Positions 23,256-32,636 are shown, counted from the stretch's first letter. The stretch: DNA of 64,000 nucleotides from CAZVFX01 sp964626565 (GCA_964626565.1 CAZVFX010000002.1:69510-133509), one strand, 5' to 3'. Translations and numbers: made by a program. Notes: generated from the sequence alone by a model not told the origin.

Positions 23256-24683
23256 GTGCGTGTCAGAATCTCGTTGGCCAGGTCATCGGGCTATCTTGTG
23301 CTCCTGGTTCTGGGTATGTGCAATTGCACCGGCCGAAACAACAAGCCACCCCTGGGCGACCCTACTCCGTCAATCGACGGTCCGTTCTTCGATGCGGTGG
23401 ACCTTCGTATCTCGCGAGATGACATCTCCGCTGATTTGCCGAGGGGAGAGTTCAAACTGGGAGAGACGGCTACTTCTTGTACCCATGAATGTGTGGAACC
23501 CAAGACTGTGACTTGCAACGAAGGTCTTCGCACCATGTGTGATGACTACGACGGCGACGGCTGTTTCGAGTGGGGGAATCCTGCTCCGTGCCCTGGCAAC
23601 AGCGTATGTGCGGACGGGCACTGTCCGTGCGTTCCTGAATGCGACGACCAGGCGTGCGGCGACGACGGTTGTGGCGGAACGTGCAATCCGTGCGCGGAAG
23701 GGAAGATCTGCGTCGAGGGCGAGTGCGTAGACTGCCAGTCCGGCTGCAAGCTTAAGGCGTGCGGTTTGGACCTTTGCGGCGGGTCTTGCGGCATTTGCGC
23801 TCCCGGCCTGTTCTGTTCTCCGGGAGGGCACTGTTCCGACAAGAAGTGCTCGTGTCAGGGCGCCGAGTGCGGGTCGCCGGCCCCGGGTTGCGACAACCTC
23901 TGCGGCGACGGCCCTCTTGATGGCTGCCACCACGGCTATAAATGCGACCTGGAGACGGTGGAAGATCCGGAGACCCACGTGTGTGAGCTTTGTACTCCCG
24001 ACTGCCAAGGGAAGGAGTGCGGTCCCAACGGTTGCGGCGGATTGTGCGGAGTGTGTCCTTCCCCCAGTTGTTGCCAACCCGGCTTTGCCGGGACGTATCA
24101 CTGCTGTGGATTGTGCGAGCCGTCCGTCAACTGCTGGGGGAAGGAGTGTGGGCCTAGCGGGTGCCTTTGCTGGGATACCAATTTCTGCGAATCAGGCTGT
24201 TTGGAAATGCTCTCCCTTCCGTGTGGCCAATGGGGAGAGTGCCCGGAGGGACAGGAGTGCAAGTGGCCCGATGGTAGATGCGTTCCGTGCACGTCCTGTG
24301 GCGCCTGTCTCCCATCCGAGTACTGTAGTCACGAAGGTCTTTGCCTTGCCAAGCAAGGGCAATGTGCGGACAAGGAGTGTGGCTCTGACGGGGAGGGAGG
24401 CAATTGCGGCATTTGTCCGCCCGGCAAAGCCTGCGCCGTGGATTCGACCTGCAAGCCATCCTCCGACCCTTGTGAGGAAAGGGAATGCGGCCCCGATGGC
24501 CACGGCGGTATTTGCGGTGAGTGTGGTGTTGGTCAACTATGCGACTACGGCGGCAAGTGCACTTATGATGCATGCCACTGGAATTGTGCAGGGCGGGAGT
24601 GCGGTCCCAACGGGTGCGGAGGCAGTTGCGGCGGATGTGGAGCCGGCGAGTCGTGTGACAAGTTCGGCTATTGCGAGAGTTGA
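23256..24683 (+). CDS. Cysteine-rich putative lipoprotein with 'CGxDGCGGxCGxC' repeats
   Basis: 475 aa from a GTG start with a GGGGG-type Shine-Dalgarno. The N-terminus is a hydrophobic signal ending 'LVLGMCNC', an atypical lipobox (Met at -1). An acidic spacer follows, then about nine cysteine-rich units of roughly 40 residues, each of the form C…C…(K/Q)xCGxDGCGGxCGxC with small variations ('CGPNGCGGLCGVC', 'CGPDGHGGICGEC'). The fold resembles short disulfide-rich EGF-like modules seen in myxobacterial surface proteins. No catalytic residue is seen; a surface adhesin or spacer role is inferred. The same unit is found in 24788-28474 and 62186-63355. It is followed by its own promoter-bearing gap, so it may be transcribed separately from the next gene. 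Confidence 0.72.
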   Translation: MRVRISLARSSGYLVLLVLGMCNCTGRNNKPPLGDPTPSIDGPFFDAVDLRISRDDISADLPRGEFKLGETATSCTHECVEPKTVTCNEGLRTMCDDYDGDGCFEWGNPAPCPGNSVCADGHCPCVPECDDQACGDDGCGGTCNPCAEGKICVEGECVDCQSGCKLKACGLDLCGGSCGICAPGLFCSPGGHCSDKKCSCQGAECGSPAPGCDNLCGDGPLDGCHHGYKCDLETVEDPETHVCELCTPDCQGKECGPNGCGGLCGVCPSPSCCQPGFAGTYHCCGLCEPSVNCWGKECGPSGCLCWDTNFCESGCLEMLSLPCGQWGECPEGQECKWPDGRCVPCTSCGACLPSEYCSHEGLCLAKQGQCADKECGSDGEGGNCGICPPGKACAVDSTCKPSSDPCEERECGPDGHGGICGECGVGQLCDYGGKCTYDACHWNCAGRECGPNGCGGSCGGCGAGESCDKFGYCES

Positions 24684-24717
24684 CTCCACTCCAAGCATGA
24701 CGTTCTTTTCCCTTACC

Positions 24718-24746
24718 TTGACCGGGCACACGCGTGCGGGTAAACT
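24718..24746 (+). promoter_or_regulatory. Candidate promoter of the 24788-37168 gene string
   Basis: CCTTGACC, 17 nt, TAAACT, 41 nt before the start codon. TTTTCCCTTA immediately upstream resembles 14561 and 9447. Confidence 0.5.
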
Positions 24747-24787
24747 ACCACCCGGTTTGTTTGTGATTTCACTGGCAGCGAGGCGCT

Positions 24788-27700
24788 ATGACTCTTGTTC
24801 GCTTTCTTTTCATCGCTCTTGTTCTTCTTGTTGCAGTTCCTGTTCATGCCCTCGAAGTTCCGGAGTGCAAAGGTGCGGTCGAGCCCAGTGTTCCGGGCGG
24901 ATGCAGTGGCATAACCTATGAAGGTTGCTGCGACCAGTTTGGGAAGGTGCTGTGGTGCAAAGACGGGGATCTGTTTTGCATCGACTGTGCCGGGCAACTC
25001 CCGTTCTGCGGCTGGAAGCCGGGGGGATACTACGACTGCGGCGCCGATGAGGGTGCTGCGGACCCCAGTGGCGGGTTTCCCTATGCTTGCCAGGGGTGCA
25101 ACCCGCTGTGCCTGGAAGGAGTTGACTGCAGCCCCGAGTGTGCCGGTCAGTGTGGAAGCTGCCCGTCCGGTGAGGTGTGCCTGGAGAACGGGCTGTGTTA
25201 TGCGCCCCAGTGTGAGAACAAGGAGTGCGGGTCCGACCCGTTCGGTTTTTCGTGCGGCACTTGCCCGTCGGGAACGGAGTGCGTTGAGGGACCCTACCAG
25301 TGTCTGCCCTTGCCCGACGCCTGTGTGACTAAGACGAGCGGCGGTTGCGGCGGCTGCGGTTGTGAGTCGTGCGTTTGCGAGAAATACCCCAACTGTTGCG
25401 AGGAGAACTGGGACATTTTCTGCGTCGCGGCCTGTGAGTTTGAGTGTGATTTCGACTGTTCGCCGTGCCCGGAAGAGCCGTCGTGCGCAGGCATCGAGTG
25501 CGGCGAATACTGTGGTGTGGACTGCGGCAGTTGCCCCGGGGAACAGACCTGCTACCAGTCCGCCTGTTGCGAGCCTGATTGTGAGGGCAAGGAGTGCGGC
25601 AAAGACGGTTGCGGGGGTCTGTGCGGTCAATGCCCGGGGACCGACGTGTGTGAGGCAGGAATCTGCATGGAGTGCCATCCCGAATGTGAGGGCAAGGAGT
25701 GTGGCCCCGACGGTTGTGATGGAGAATGTGGTCTTTGCGGGGAGGGTGAACAATGCCTGCAAGGCTTGTGCGCCATGGGCGAAACCTGCATCGGTTCATG
25801 TGGCGGGCAGTCCCAGACCGGAGACTGCTACTGTGACTCCGAGTGCTTCAACTACGGGGATTGCTGCGACGATGTATGCGTGCTGTGCATCGACAGTTTT
25901 CCCGAGCAGTGTGCCGGTCAAGGCGGCTGCCAGGGGGTTACGTGGGAAGGGTGCTGTGCGGGCGAGGTGGTGAAGTACTGTGAGGGCAATGAGCTGAAGG
26001 AGATGGATTGTGCGGACCAGCCGGCTTGCGGCTGGAACGCGGAGGAGGGGTATTACGCCTGCGAGACTGAGGGTGCTGCGGACCCGGACGGGGTCCACCC
26101 CATGGATTGTGCGGAATTGTGCGAGCCGTTCTGCGAGGGAAAGGAATGTGGCGCTGACGGATGTGGCGGCAACTGCGGAGAGTGCGGCGGCAAGGGGGCT
26201 ATTTGCACAGACGGCGGGCAGTGCTGCACTCCGACGTGTGCCGACAAGGAATGCGGCAGTGATGGTTGCGGCGGTAGTTGTGGCGACTGCATGGAAGGGC
26301 TGTACTGCACGGGCGGCATCTGCAGCGAAGACGTTTCGGGCGGGTGCACGGTAAGTGGTGAACCTGGTTGTGGGGGATGTGCGTGCGAGGAGTGCGTCTT
26401 CGCCATGGACCCGTTTTGCCAGGATAACCAGTGGGACGGCCAGTGTGTGCAGGAGTGCCAGCAGTGTGGCACCGAGTGCCCGTGCGCCCCCGACTGCGAG
26501 GATGTGGAGTGTGGTGACGACGGGTGCGGCGGCTCCTGCGGTGAGTGCGGGGCGGGTGAATTCTGCAAGAACGGCTTCTGTGAGAAAGATGAGTGTGAGG
26601 GGATTCCCTGGGAAGGTTGCTGTGACGGGGAGATGTTGTACTACTGCGAAGGTGGCGGCCTGGTGTCTCAGACCTGCCCCGAGGACGGCCCTTGCGGCTG
26701 GAAGGCGGAGAACAACTACTACGATTGTGGCACCGACGGCGGCGAGGATCCGGACGGGGTTCATCCGTTGTCCTGCCTGGCCTACTGCGTGCCCGATTGC
26801 GAGGGCAAGGATTGCGGCGATGACGGGTGTGAAGGATCCTGCGGGGAGTGCGGCGACAAGGAGCTGTGCGTCGACGACCTGTGTATCGAGGATGAGTGCG
26901 GTGACGTGGCATACGAGGGCTGTTGCGACGGACATAAGCTGTTGTGGTGCGAAGACGGAAAACTGAAGGACAAGGATTGCGAGGTGATGGGCCCGTGCGG
27001 GTGGCAGGAGGACGAGGGTTACTACAATTGTGCCACTGACGGCGGCGAAGACCCCACCGGAACCTATTCCCAGTGGTGTCCCGGTGGTTGCGTCATCGAT
27101 TGTGAAGGGAAGGATTGCGGCGATGACGGCTGTGGCGGCTCCTGCGGCGAGTGTGGGGAAGGAGAGGAGTGTAGCGCGGGCGCCTGCGGGACGCCGGTAG
27201 TGGAGGAGCAACACGAAGACGTGGTGGCCGAGGACGTTGTTACGGCCGATGCCGCGGTGGCCGAGGAGATTGTTTTGAAGAAGAAAGGCGGCGGTGGTTG
27301 CGCGACTGCGACGGCCCCGTTGAGTGCGGGCCCTGCTGCCCTGCTGCTGGCCTGCCTGCTGGGGCTGATTGCCCTGGTGCGACGGCGGGAGGTATCGGCC
27401 GCGGCGCTGTGGCTGGCCGCGGTTCTGGTTCTTGGCGGCTGCCCCGGTTCGGGCGGCACGTCGGGGGATCCGGAGGTGCTGGCGGACGTGGAAGGGGAGA
27501 CCGGCGTAGTTGATGCAGGGGGCGATCTGGCTCCTCAAGATCAGTTCGCAGAGACATCGGGCGACGGTGACGGCGAGGGGTTTGAGGTGAGCGACGACCT
27601 GGAAGACCCGGACGTGCAGCCTGACGAGGTCGAAGAGCCTCCTCCTTTCGATTGTGAGAATATTCCGTCGGGGCCCTTCGAACTGGTCAAGGTGCCGGGC

Positions 27701-28474
27701 GCAATTGCGTCCGAAGATCTGGCCTTCGACAGCCAGGGACACCTGGTAGGGAGCGACAACCACGCCATCTACAAGACCGACGTCAAGGGCAAGGTCAAGT
27801 TGTTTGCTCCGAACGTGGAATTCCGTTCCGGATTGAGATATCTGCCCAACGGTTCTCTGGCGGTGAACGACAACTACCTGGGGCGGGTGTTGCTCTTTGA
27901 CCCCGACGGCGTAATGACGGTGCTGGTGCAGGGGTTGTCCTATCCCAACGGCATGACCGTCGATATGCAGGGTTTCCTTTATGTCACTGAGCACGACGCA
28001 CACCGGGTGTTGCGGATCCATCCGTATACCGGCGAGTACGAGGTACTGACCACCGAGATCTACCATCCTAACGGTATCACCTTCAACGTCGACTACACCG
28101 CGCTCTACATCGGTTCCTTCGGCTCTCCGTGGCTCTACACCATGTCCATTTCCGAGGACGGTTTTGCAGGCCGGGCAGAAGAGTGGGCCGACTTCACCGA
28201 CACGCCGGGATTGTTGGACGGCATGGGGGTGGATATCTGCGGCAACGTGTATGTCTGTGAGTACGGGGAAACCGACATCTGGCGGGTCTCACCCGACGGA
28301 AAGCACAAGGAGAAGATTATCGATGCGGACGAAAGCTGGACCTATCTGCCCAACATGCAGTGGGGTGTCGGCAGCGGCTGGGACCCGTACTCGTTGTATA
28401 TTCCCGATGGGTGGAGCATAGGCGCGTGGCGGGCCAAGATAGGCGTGCCGGCAAAGCCGAGGCCGTTTCCGTAA
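24788..28474 (+). CDS. Giant cysteine-rich surface protein fused to a beta-propeller lipoprotein
   Basis: 1228 aa. Signal peptide 1-22 ('LLVAVPVHA-LE'). Residues about 25-835 are disulfide modules: four copies of a 60-65-residue unit with 'EGCC', 'W/YCE.G.L', 'CGW', 'YY.C' and 'DP.G' landmarks; many 'KxCGxDGCGGxCGxC' units; two copies of a 'GGCGGC.CE.CV' unit; and one somatomedin-B-like module (near residue 340, 'DCYCDSECFNYGDCCDD'). Residues 838-867 are a MYXO-CTERM-like tail: Cys838, a hydrophobic helix and 'VRRR'. Translation continues with 'AAVLVLGGC', a lipoprotein signal (Cys885), an acidic linker and an SMP-30/NHL-like propeller (about 950-1225). Two proteins thus appear joined in one frame; internal initiation at the GTG 27377 could yield the propeller lipoprotein alone. 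The role is unknown. Confidence 0.72.
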   Translation: MTLVRFLFIALVLLVAVPVHALEVPECKGAVEPSVPGGCSGITYEGCCDQFGKVLWCKDGDLFCIDCAGQLPFCGWKPGGYYDCGADEGAADPSGGFPYACQGCNPLCLEGVDCSPECAGQCGSCPSGEVCLENGLCYAPQCENKECGSDPFGFSCGTCPSGTECVEGPYQCLPLPDACVTKTSGGCGGCGCESCVCEKYPNCCEENWDIFCVAACEFECDFDCSPCPEEPSCAGIECGEYCGVDCGSCPGEQTCYQSACCEPDCEGKECGKDGCGGLCGQCPGTDVCEAGICMECHPECEGKECGPDGCDGECGLCGEGEQCLQGLCAMGETCIGSCGGQSQTGDCYCDSECFNYGDCCDDVCVLCIDSFPEQCAGQGGCQGVTWEGCCAGEVVKYCEGNELKEMDCADQPACGWNAEEGYYACETEGAADPDGVHPMDCAELCEPFCEGKECGADGCGGNCGECGGKGAICTDGGQCCTPTCADKECGSDGCGGSCGDCMEGLYCTGGICSEDVSGGCTVSGEPGCGGCACEECVFAMDPFCQDNQWDGQCVQECQQCGTECPCAPDCEDVECGDDGCGGSCGECGAGEFCKNGFCEKDECEGIPWEGCCDGEMLYYCEGGGLVSQTCPEDGPCGWKAENNYYDCGTDGGEDPDGVHPLSCLAYCVPDCEGKDCGDDGCEGSCGECGDKELCVDDLCIEDECGDVAYEGCCDGHKLLWCEDGKLKDKDCEVMGPCGWQEDEGYYNCATDGGEDPTGTYSQWCPGGCVIDCEGKDCGDDGCGGSCGECGEGEECSAGACGTPVVEEQHEDVVAEDVVTADAAVAEEIVLKKKGGGGCATATAPLSAGPAALLLACLLGLIALVRRREVSAAALWLAAVLVLGGCPGSGGTSGDPEVLADVEGETGVVDAGGDLAPQDQFAETSGDGDGEGFEVSDDLEDPDVQPDEVEEPPPFDCENIPSGPFELVKVPGAIASEDLAFDSQGHLVGSDNHAIYKTDVKGKVKLFAPNVEFRSGLRYLPNGSLAVNDNYLGRVLLFDPDGVMTVLVQGLSYPNGMTVDMQGFLYVTEHDAHRVLRIHPYTGEYEVLTTEIYHPNGITFNVDYTALYIGSFGSPWLYTMSISEDGFAGRAEEWADFTDTPGLLDGMGVDICGNVYVCEYGETDIWRVSPDGKHKEKIIDADESWTYLPNMQWGVGSGWDPYSLYIPDGWSIGAWRAKIGVPAKPRPFP

Positions 28475-30540
28475 TGGGTAAATTACGATCATGGTGGGGC
28501 GGAGTAGGCCCCTCGCTCGCTCTCGGGGTACTGATGGTGCTGATGGCGGGCTGCGGCAGCGGCACTCCGGCTGAGCCGGATGTGGGACCGGTGGACTGGG
28601 GCAAGTGGACAGAGGGGGAATGCGTAGTCCCTGAGGGGGAAACGCCGGACCATACGGCGACTTTGGGCTGTACCGCGGATTTCGAGGCGTTGGCCTCCCG
28701 GCCCCTGGACGCCAGCATCCCTGGGGCTCGGTCGTCGAAGACGGTGATCGACACCGTGCAAGGCAACGCACTCTACTTTACCAACTCTGAAAAATACCCC
28801 ATGCACTTCTTCTTTGCCGTGGAGCACCTGTCGGTTCAAAGCGGCCTGCCCCCGGTGCCTCAGGACATGGGCACCTTCTCCATGACCGAGTACTACAGCC
28901 CGTACCGGCGCTTCCTGCTGGGTGCGGTGACTTTCTATGAGGAGGTGGGGGTCTGGGTGTACGAGATTGCCCCGTACGATACCGCCAGTCCCGAAATGGT
29001 CGCCACTTCGTACGATATCATCCGAGAGGCGGCGTTTTTCGGGGACGTGCTCTATTTTCATCCAACTTCCGAGGCGGTGGAGCGGCTATTGCCGGATCTG
29101 CCCGGTCACGTGAAAGTGATCAGCACCGATGAGTTGTTCGCCGGGGTCACCTTCCTCCCGTTGAACCTCGGCGAGACCATCGGGTACCTGAAGTTTGTGG
29201 ACGTGGACGAACTGGAGGCGGGGGAGGACTTTGTCACTCCGCAGCAGATTGTTGTTTTGGACCGTATCCCCAACGACATCTCCGTGGTGGCCGGAATCAT
29301 AACCGATGCGTTGCAGACACCGTTGTCCCACATCAACGTTCTGTCCCAGAATCGCGGCACTCCAAACATGGCCCTCCTGGGCGCCATGAACAACAAGGAA
29401 CTGCGGGGCCTGGAAGGCAAATGGGTGCGTCTCACCGTAGACCCCTTCACCTATTCGGTGGAGGAGGTCACCGCCGAGGAGGCCGATGAGTGGTGGGCGA
29501 CTCACAAACCCCCGCCTGTGTTGTTACCCGACCTCGACCTCTCGGTCACCGAGTTGCGGGATGCAGAAGAGTTGACGGTGGAAAACATTCCCGCGTTTGG
29601 CGGCAAGGCCTCGCATTACGGCATGCTGACCCAGTTGGGCGAAGACGTCCCCGTGCCCAAGGCTTTCGGCATTCCGGTGTATTTCTACAAGCAATTCGAG
29701 GAGCAGAACGGTTTTGACGTGCTCATCGATGCGTTACTTGCCGATGAGGACTTCGAGAGCGACCTGCTGGTGAGGGACGCTGCTCTGGCCGCTCTGAGGA
29801 CGGCCATTGAGGGTGGGGTTCTGGACCCCGACTTTCTGGCCATGGTCAGGGTGAAGTTGGGCGAAGAGTATCCCGGAGTCCGCATGCGCTTCCGCTCCAG
29901 CACCAATGCCGAAGACCTGGGCGGGTTTACAGGGGCGGGGTTGTATACGTCCAGAAGCGGGCAACCGGGAGACTCGAAACGTCCCATCGAGGATGCTATT
30001 CGCAAGGTATATGCAAGCTTGTGGAACCTGCGTGCGTTCGAGGAGCGCCAGTTCCGCAGTATCGACCACCGGGGGGTGGCCATGGCGCTGCTGGTGCACC
30101 GTTCGTTCCCGGACGAGGACGTCAATGGGGTGGCATTGACCAACAACATCTTCGACCCGTTGCAGCCCGCGTTCTACATCAACGTGCAGAAAGGGGAGGT
30201 TTCCGTGGTGAAGCCTCCGGCGGGCATCACTACGGACCAGTTCCTCTATTTCTTCAACTACCCGAATCAGCCGACGACCTTCTTTGGCCATTCGAACCTG
30301 GTGCTCGAGGGGGACACGGTGCTCACCGATGAGCAGACCTACGAACTGGGCACCGCGTTGAATGTGATTCACCAGTCGTTTGCAAAGCACTATTTCAACC
30401 CGCAGGGGTTTTACGCCATGGATGTGGAGTTCAAATTCAACACCGACCCGGGTGATACCGAATCGAAGCTGTGGGTCAAACAGGCCCGTCCTCACTCCGG
30501 GTGGGCGCAGGGTCTGGAAACCGAAGGGGGAGAACATTGA
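28474..30540 (+). CDS. Exported lipoprotein related to PEP synthase / pyruvate phosphate dikinase
   Basis: 688 aa. The ATG at 28474 shares a base with the preceding stop (TAATG). The signal ends in lipobox 'LMAGC' (Cys27). Residues about 250-300 resemble the PEP-utiliser swivel domain ('TPLSHINVLSQNRGTPNMAL', with the phospho-His position in 'SHIN'). Residues about 350-680 resemble the PPDK N-terminal ATP-grasp domain: 'AFGGKASHYGML', 'MRFRSSTNAEDLGGFTGAGL' and the closing 'LWVKQARPHS'. The order (swivel before ATP-grasp) is reversed relative to classical PPS, and the PEP-binding barrel is absent. Such an ATP/PEP-type enzyme outside the cytoplasm is surprising, since ATP is scarce there; it may have become a binding protein or use an exported phosphoryl donor. 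A porin and CotH-kinase gene lie in the same operon. Confidence 0.72.
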   Translation: MGKLRSWWGGVGPSLALGVLMVLMAGCGSGTPAEPDVGPVDWGKWTEGECVVPEGETPDHTATLGCTADFEALASRPLDASIPGARSSKTVIDTVQGNALYFTNSEKYPMHFFFAVEHLSVQSGLPPVPQDMGTFSMTEYYSPYRRFLLGAVTFYEEVGVWVYEIAPYDTASPEMVATSYDIIREAAFFGDVLYFHPTSEAVERLLPDLPGHVKVISTDELFAGVTFLPLNLGETIGYLKFVDVDELEAGEDFVTPQQIVVLDRIPNDISVVAGIITDALQTPLSHINVLSQNRGTPNMALLGAMNNKELRGLEGKWVRLTVDPFTYSVEEVTAEEADEWWATHKPPPVLLPDLDLSVTELRDAEELTVENIPAFGGKASHYGMLTQLGEDVPVPKAFGIPVYFYKQFEEQNGFDVLIDALLADEDFESDLLVRDAALAALRTAIEGGVLDPDFLAMVRVKLGEEYPGVRMRFRSSTNAEDLGGFTGAGLYTSRSGQPGDSKRPIEDAIRKVYASLWNLRAFEERQFRSIDHRGVAMALLVHRSFPDEDVNGVALTNNIFDPLQPAFYINVQKGEVSVVKPPAGITTDQFLYFFNYPNQPTTFFGHSNLVLEGDTVLTDEQTYELGTALNVIHQSFAKHYFNPQGFYAMDVEFKFNTDPGDTESKLWVKQARPHSGWAQGLETEGGEH

Positions 30541-31508
30541 GGGAATTGACACTGACGCTGGCCGCACTGCTGCTGGCGATGACGTTTTCATGCAGTTCCG
30601 GTGGCGGAGGGACCGAGAAAGAGGAGGACATCAAAGTAACTCCGGACCTGGCGGTAACGCCTGACCTCAAGATCGAGGAAGTCGCACCCCTCGACCTGCC
30701 GCCCGTGGAGACCACCAACACTGACGGCATGACCCTGGAGGAGTGGGAGAAACTGTACGGCGAGCCGTGTGACCTGGCCGATCGCATCGGCAGGATTGAG
30801 ATCACCGTGTCACAGTATGGCTCCTGGTTGGACGGGAAACTGTTTGACAAACCGAGCGCCCAGCAGGTGTTGACTCCCAAGGAATCGGAAGGGGAGTGTA
30901 TCCTGATGATGGCTGAGAATTTCCACTGCGATCCGGCGTGCATGCCGGGCGAGGAGTGCACCAAGGATGGCACCTGTGAAGTTGCGCAGGCTCCCCAGGG
31001 GGCAGGTACCCTGACCGCGACCGGGCTGTCCGAAGAGGTTGTCATCGAGCCCAACACGGGTAAGTACTACTCCAAAGTGGATTTTGCCGAGGATGCGTTT
31101 GAGACGGGTGCGCTTATCGAAGTTACCGCCCCGGGTGATGAGCTGGAGGGCTTTGCGCTCCAGGGTGCGGGCGTGGACAAGCTGGAACTGGTTGGAGGGG
31201 ATTGGTCGATGACGCCAGGTGAACCGCTGGACATCGAGTGGATCGCTTCCGACGGACCGGGCAACGTGCTGATAAGGATCAACGTGGATCAGCACGGGGT
31301 CACTCCCGTGTGGCTTCGCTGCGAGGTTGAAGACACCGGTTCGTATACTATTCCGGCCAGCATGACGGAAGGACTGATCAACTACGGTGTGTCGGGGGCG
31401 GCAACTACGGACATCTCTCGTCGTACCGTCGACTCGGCCGACGTGAAAGGGGGATGTATCGAGTTGGAGGTTTACTCCAGTCAGAAAGGGCAACTGCAAG
31501 TCAAGTAA
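30537..31508 (+). CDS. Lipoprotein of unknown function
   Basis: 323 aa starting at a TTG that overlaps the preceding stop, with GGGGGAGA upstream. The signal peptide is 'LTLTLAALLLAMTFSC' (lipobox 'TFSC', unusual but acceptable). An acidic Glu/Asp/Pro linker (residues 25-70) leads to a domain with one CxPGEECxxDGxC motif ('DPACMPGEECTKDG') and a C-terminal beta-rich region ending 'VYSSQKGQLQVK'. The family is not recognised. It is placed between the PEP-domain lipoprotein and the porin with gaps of less than 10 nt, which argues for a shared job at the outer membrane. Confidence 0.65.
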   Translation: MRELTLTLAALLLAMTFSCSSGGGGTEKEEDIKVTPDLAVTPDLKIEEVAPLDLPPVETTNTDGMTLEEWEKLYGEPCDLADRIGRIEITVSQYGSWLDGKLFDKPSAQQVLTPKESEGECILMMAENFHCDPACMPGEECTKDGTCEVAQAPQGAGTLTATGLSEEVVIEPNTGKYYSKVDFAEDAFETGALIEVTAPGDELEGFALQGAGVDKLELVGGDWSMTPGEPLDIEWIASDGPGNVLIRINVDQHGVTPVWLRCEVEDTGSYTIPASMTEGLINYGVSGAATTDISRRTVDSADVKGGCIELEVYSSQKGQLQVK

Positions 31509-31517
31509 GGGGAAGGC

Positions 31518-32636
31518 ATGAAGAGAATCGCCATTTGGATCCTGATGCTTCTTCTGGCGTCGGCTGGCGCCGCCGCCGAAGAGAAAGAAAAGAAGGTCAA
31601 GAAACACAAGCTGGCCAAAAAGGCCAAGCTGAAGGTGGGTGCGCGGATCCACACGTTGTGGACTCTGACCGACGAGCCCGGGGCGCCGGAAAATGCGTTC
31701 GGCATTGATATGGCCCGGGTGAAATTCGACTGGCGGCAGGGAAAGCTGATGCGTGCGGTGCTGCAACTCGATGTGGACCAGCTCCAGAAGTCGGCGTCGA
31801 AGACTGCGATTTTGCGGGATGCCTATGTCAAGGTCGCGCCCATGCAATATCTTCAGTTCCGCATGGGCCAGTTCAAGCGGCCGTTCAGTCGGTTGGAGCT
31901 GCGTTCCAGGGGGCGGCTGGAGACAATACACCGCGGAATCTCCAACGCCTGGCTCATCGAGGATTTGGAATATGGAGAGCGGGATCTGGGCTTTCAGGTG
32001 GAAGGGCGGTGGGGAAGAGACGACCTGCTGGAGTACGCAGTTGGCGTCTTCAACGGGTCGGGCAAGAACAACCCGGAGGAGGACCCGGACGGCTCCAAGG
32101 ACTTTGTGGGCAGGGTGGAGGTGTCGCCGGTAGACATGTTGTCGGTGGGCGCTAACGGTGCGTACAAGATGTTCGATACTTCCGGCTCGAGCCTCAACCA
32201 TCCCGATTCGGCGTGGGCCGCGGGCGGCGATTTCCGAGTGAAGGCGCACGGCTTCCGCGTTCTCGGCGAGTATCTGACGGGCCAGAACTACCTTTACAGC
32301 GACATGGAGCACATGCTGGAAGCGGGCATCTGGGCCGACTATTACCACGAGTCGGTTGCCAGGAGCTGGTCGGCGTTGCTCATGCTCACCTACAAGTACA
32401 AACTGTCCGAGAAGTATCGTCTGGCCGTGCAACCGATGGTCAAGGGCGAGTACCTGGTGCCGGATGACAGCCTGGACGAAGCCAGCGTGTGGGCGTTGAC
32501 CTCGGGCGTCAATCTGTTCATCGGCAAGCATGTGCGCTTGATGTTGAACGGCGAAAACGTTCGCCCCGCCACCAACGCACCCGCCTCCTGGATGGAGTAT
32601 GACAAGTACATGGTGCAAATGGCGTTCGATATTTGA
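31518..32636 (+). CDS. OprP/OprO-type porin (phosphate/polyphosphate-selective family)
   Basis: 372 aa. Signal peptide 1-20 ('LLLASAGAAA-EE'), a Lys-rich segment ('KKVKKHKLAKKAKL'), then a beta barrel of the OprO_OprP family: 'KVGARIHTLW' first strand, 'LRDAYVKVAP…FRMGQFKRPF', and the typical alternating strands to a C-terminal 'VQMAFDI' (aromatic/hydrophobic last strand). Members form anion pores, best known for phosphate or polyphosphate in Pseudomonas, although many homologues have unknown selectivity. The Lys-rich tract after the signal could face the pore or periplasm. The next gene is 90 nt away, the only real gap in the operon; it holds a dispersed repeat (32655-32680). Confidence 0.82.
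   Translation: MKRIAIWILMLLLASAGAAAEEKEKKVKKHKLAKKAKLKVGARIHTLWTLTDEPGAPENAFGIDMARVKFDWRQGKLMRAVLQLDVDQLQKSASKTAILRDAYVKVAPMQYLQFRMGQFKRPFSRLELRSRGRLETIHRGISNAWLIEDLEYGERDLGFQVEGRWGRDDLLEYAVGVFNGSGKNNPEEDPDGSKDFVGRVEVSPVDMLSVGANGAYKMFDTSGSSLNHPDSAWAAGGDFRVKAHGFRVLGEYLTGQNYLYSDMEHMLEAGIWADYYHESVARSWSALLMLTYKYKLSEKYRLAVQPMVKGEYLVPDDSLDEASVWALTSGVNLFIGKHVRLMLNGENVRPATNAPASWMEYDKYMVQMAFDI

Noticed and set aside
26140..27180. Regular DNA periodicity suggesting a CRISPR-like array
   Set aside because: The period follows protein repeats (GGxTGCGG codons for CG-x-DGCGG) with coding variation at every position; there are no identical repeats with unique spacers.
25796..28066. A 756-codon open frame antisense to the cysteine-rich giant protein
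   Set aside because: It mirrors the biased, GC-rich cysteine repeats of the sense gene, has no Shine-Dalgarno or domain, and lies wholly inside it. Other long antisense frames (43231-45147, 30810-32618, 2182-3570) were dropped for the same reason.
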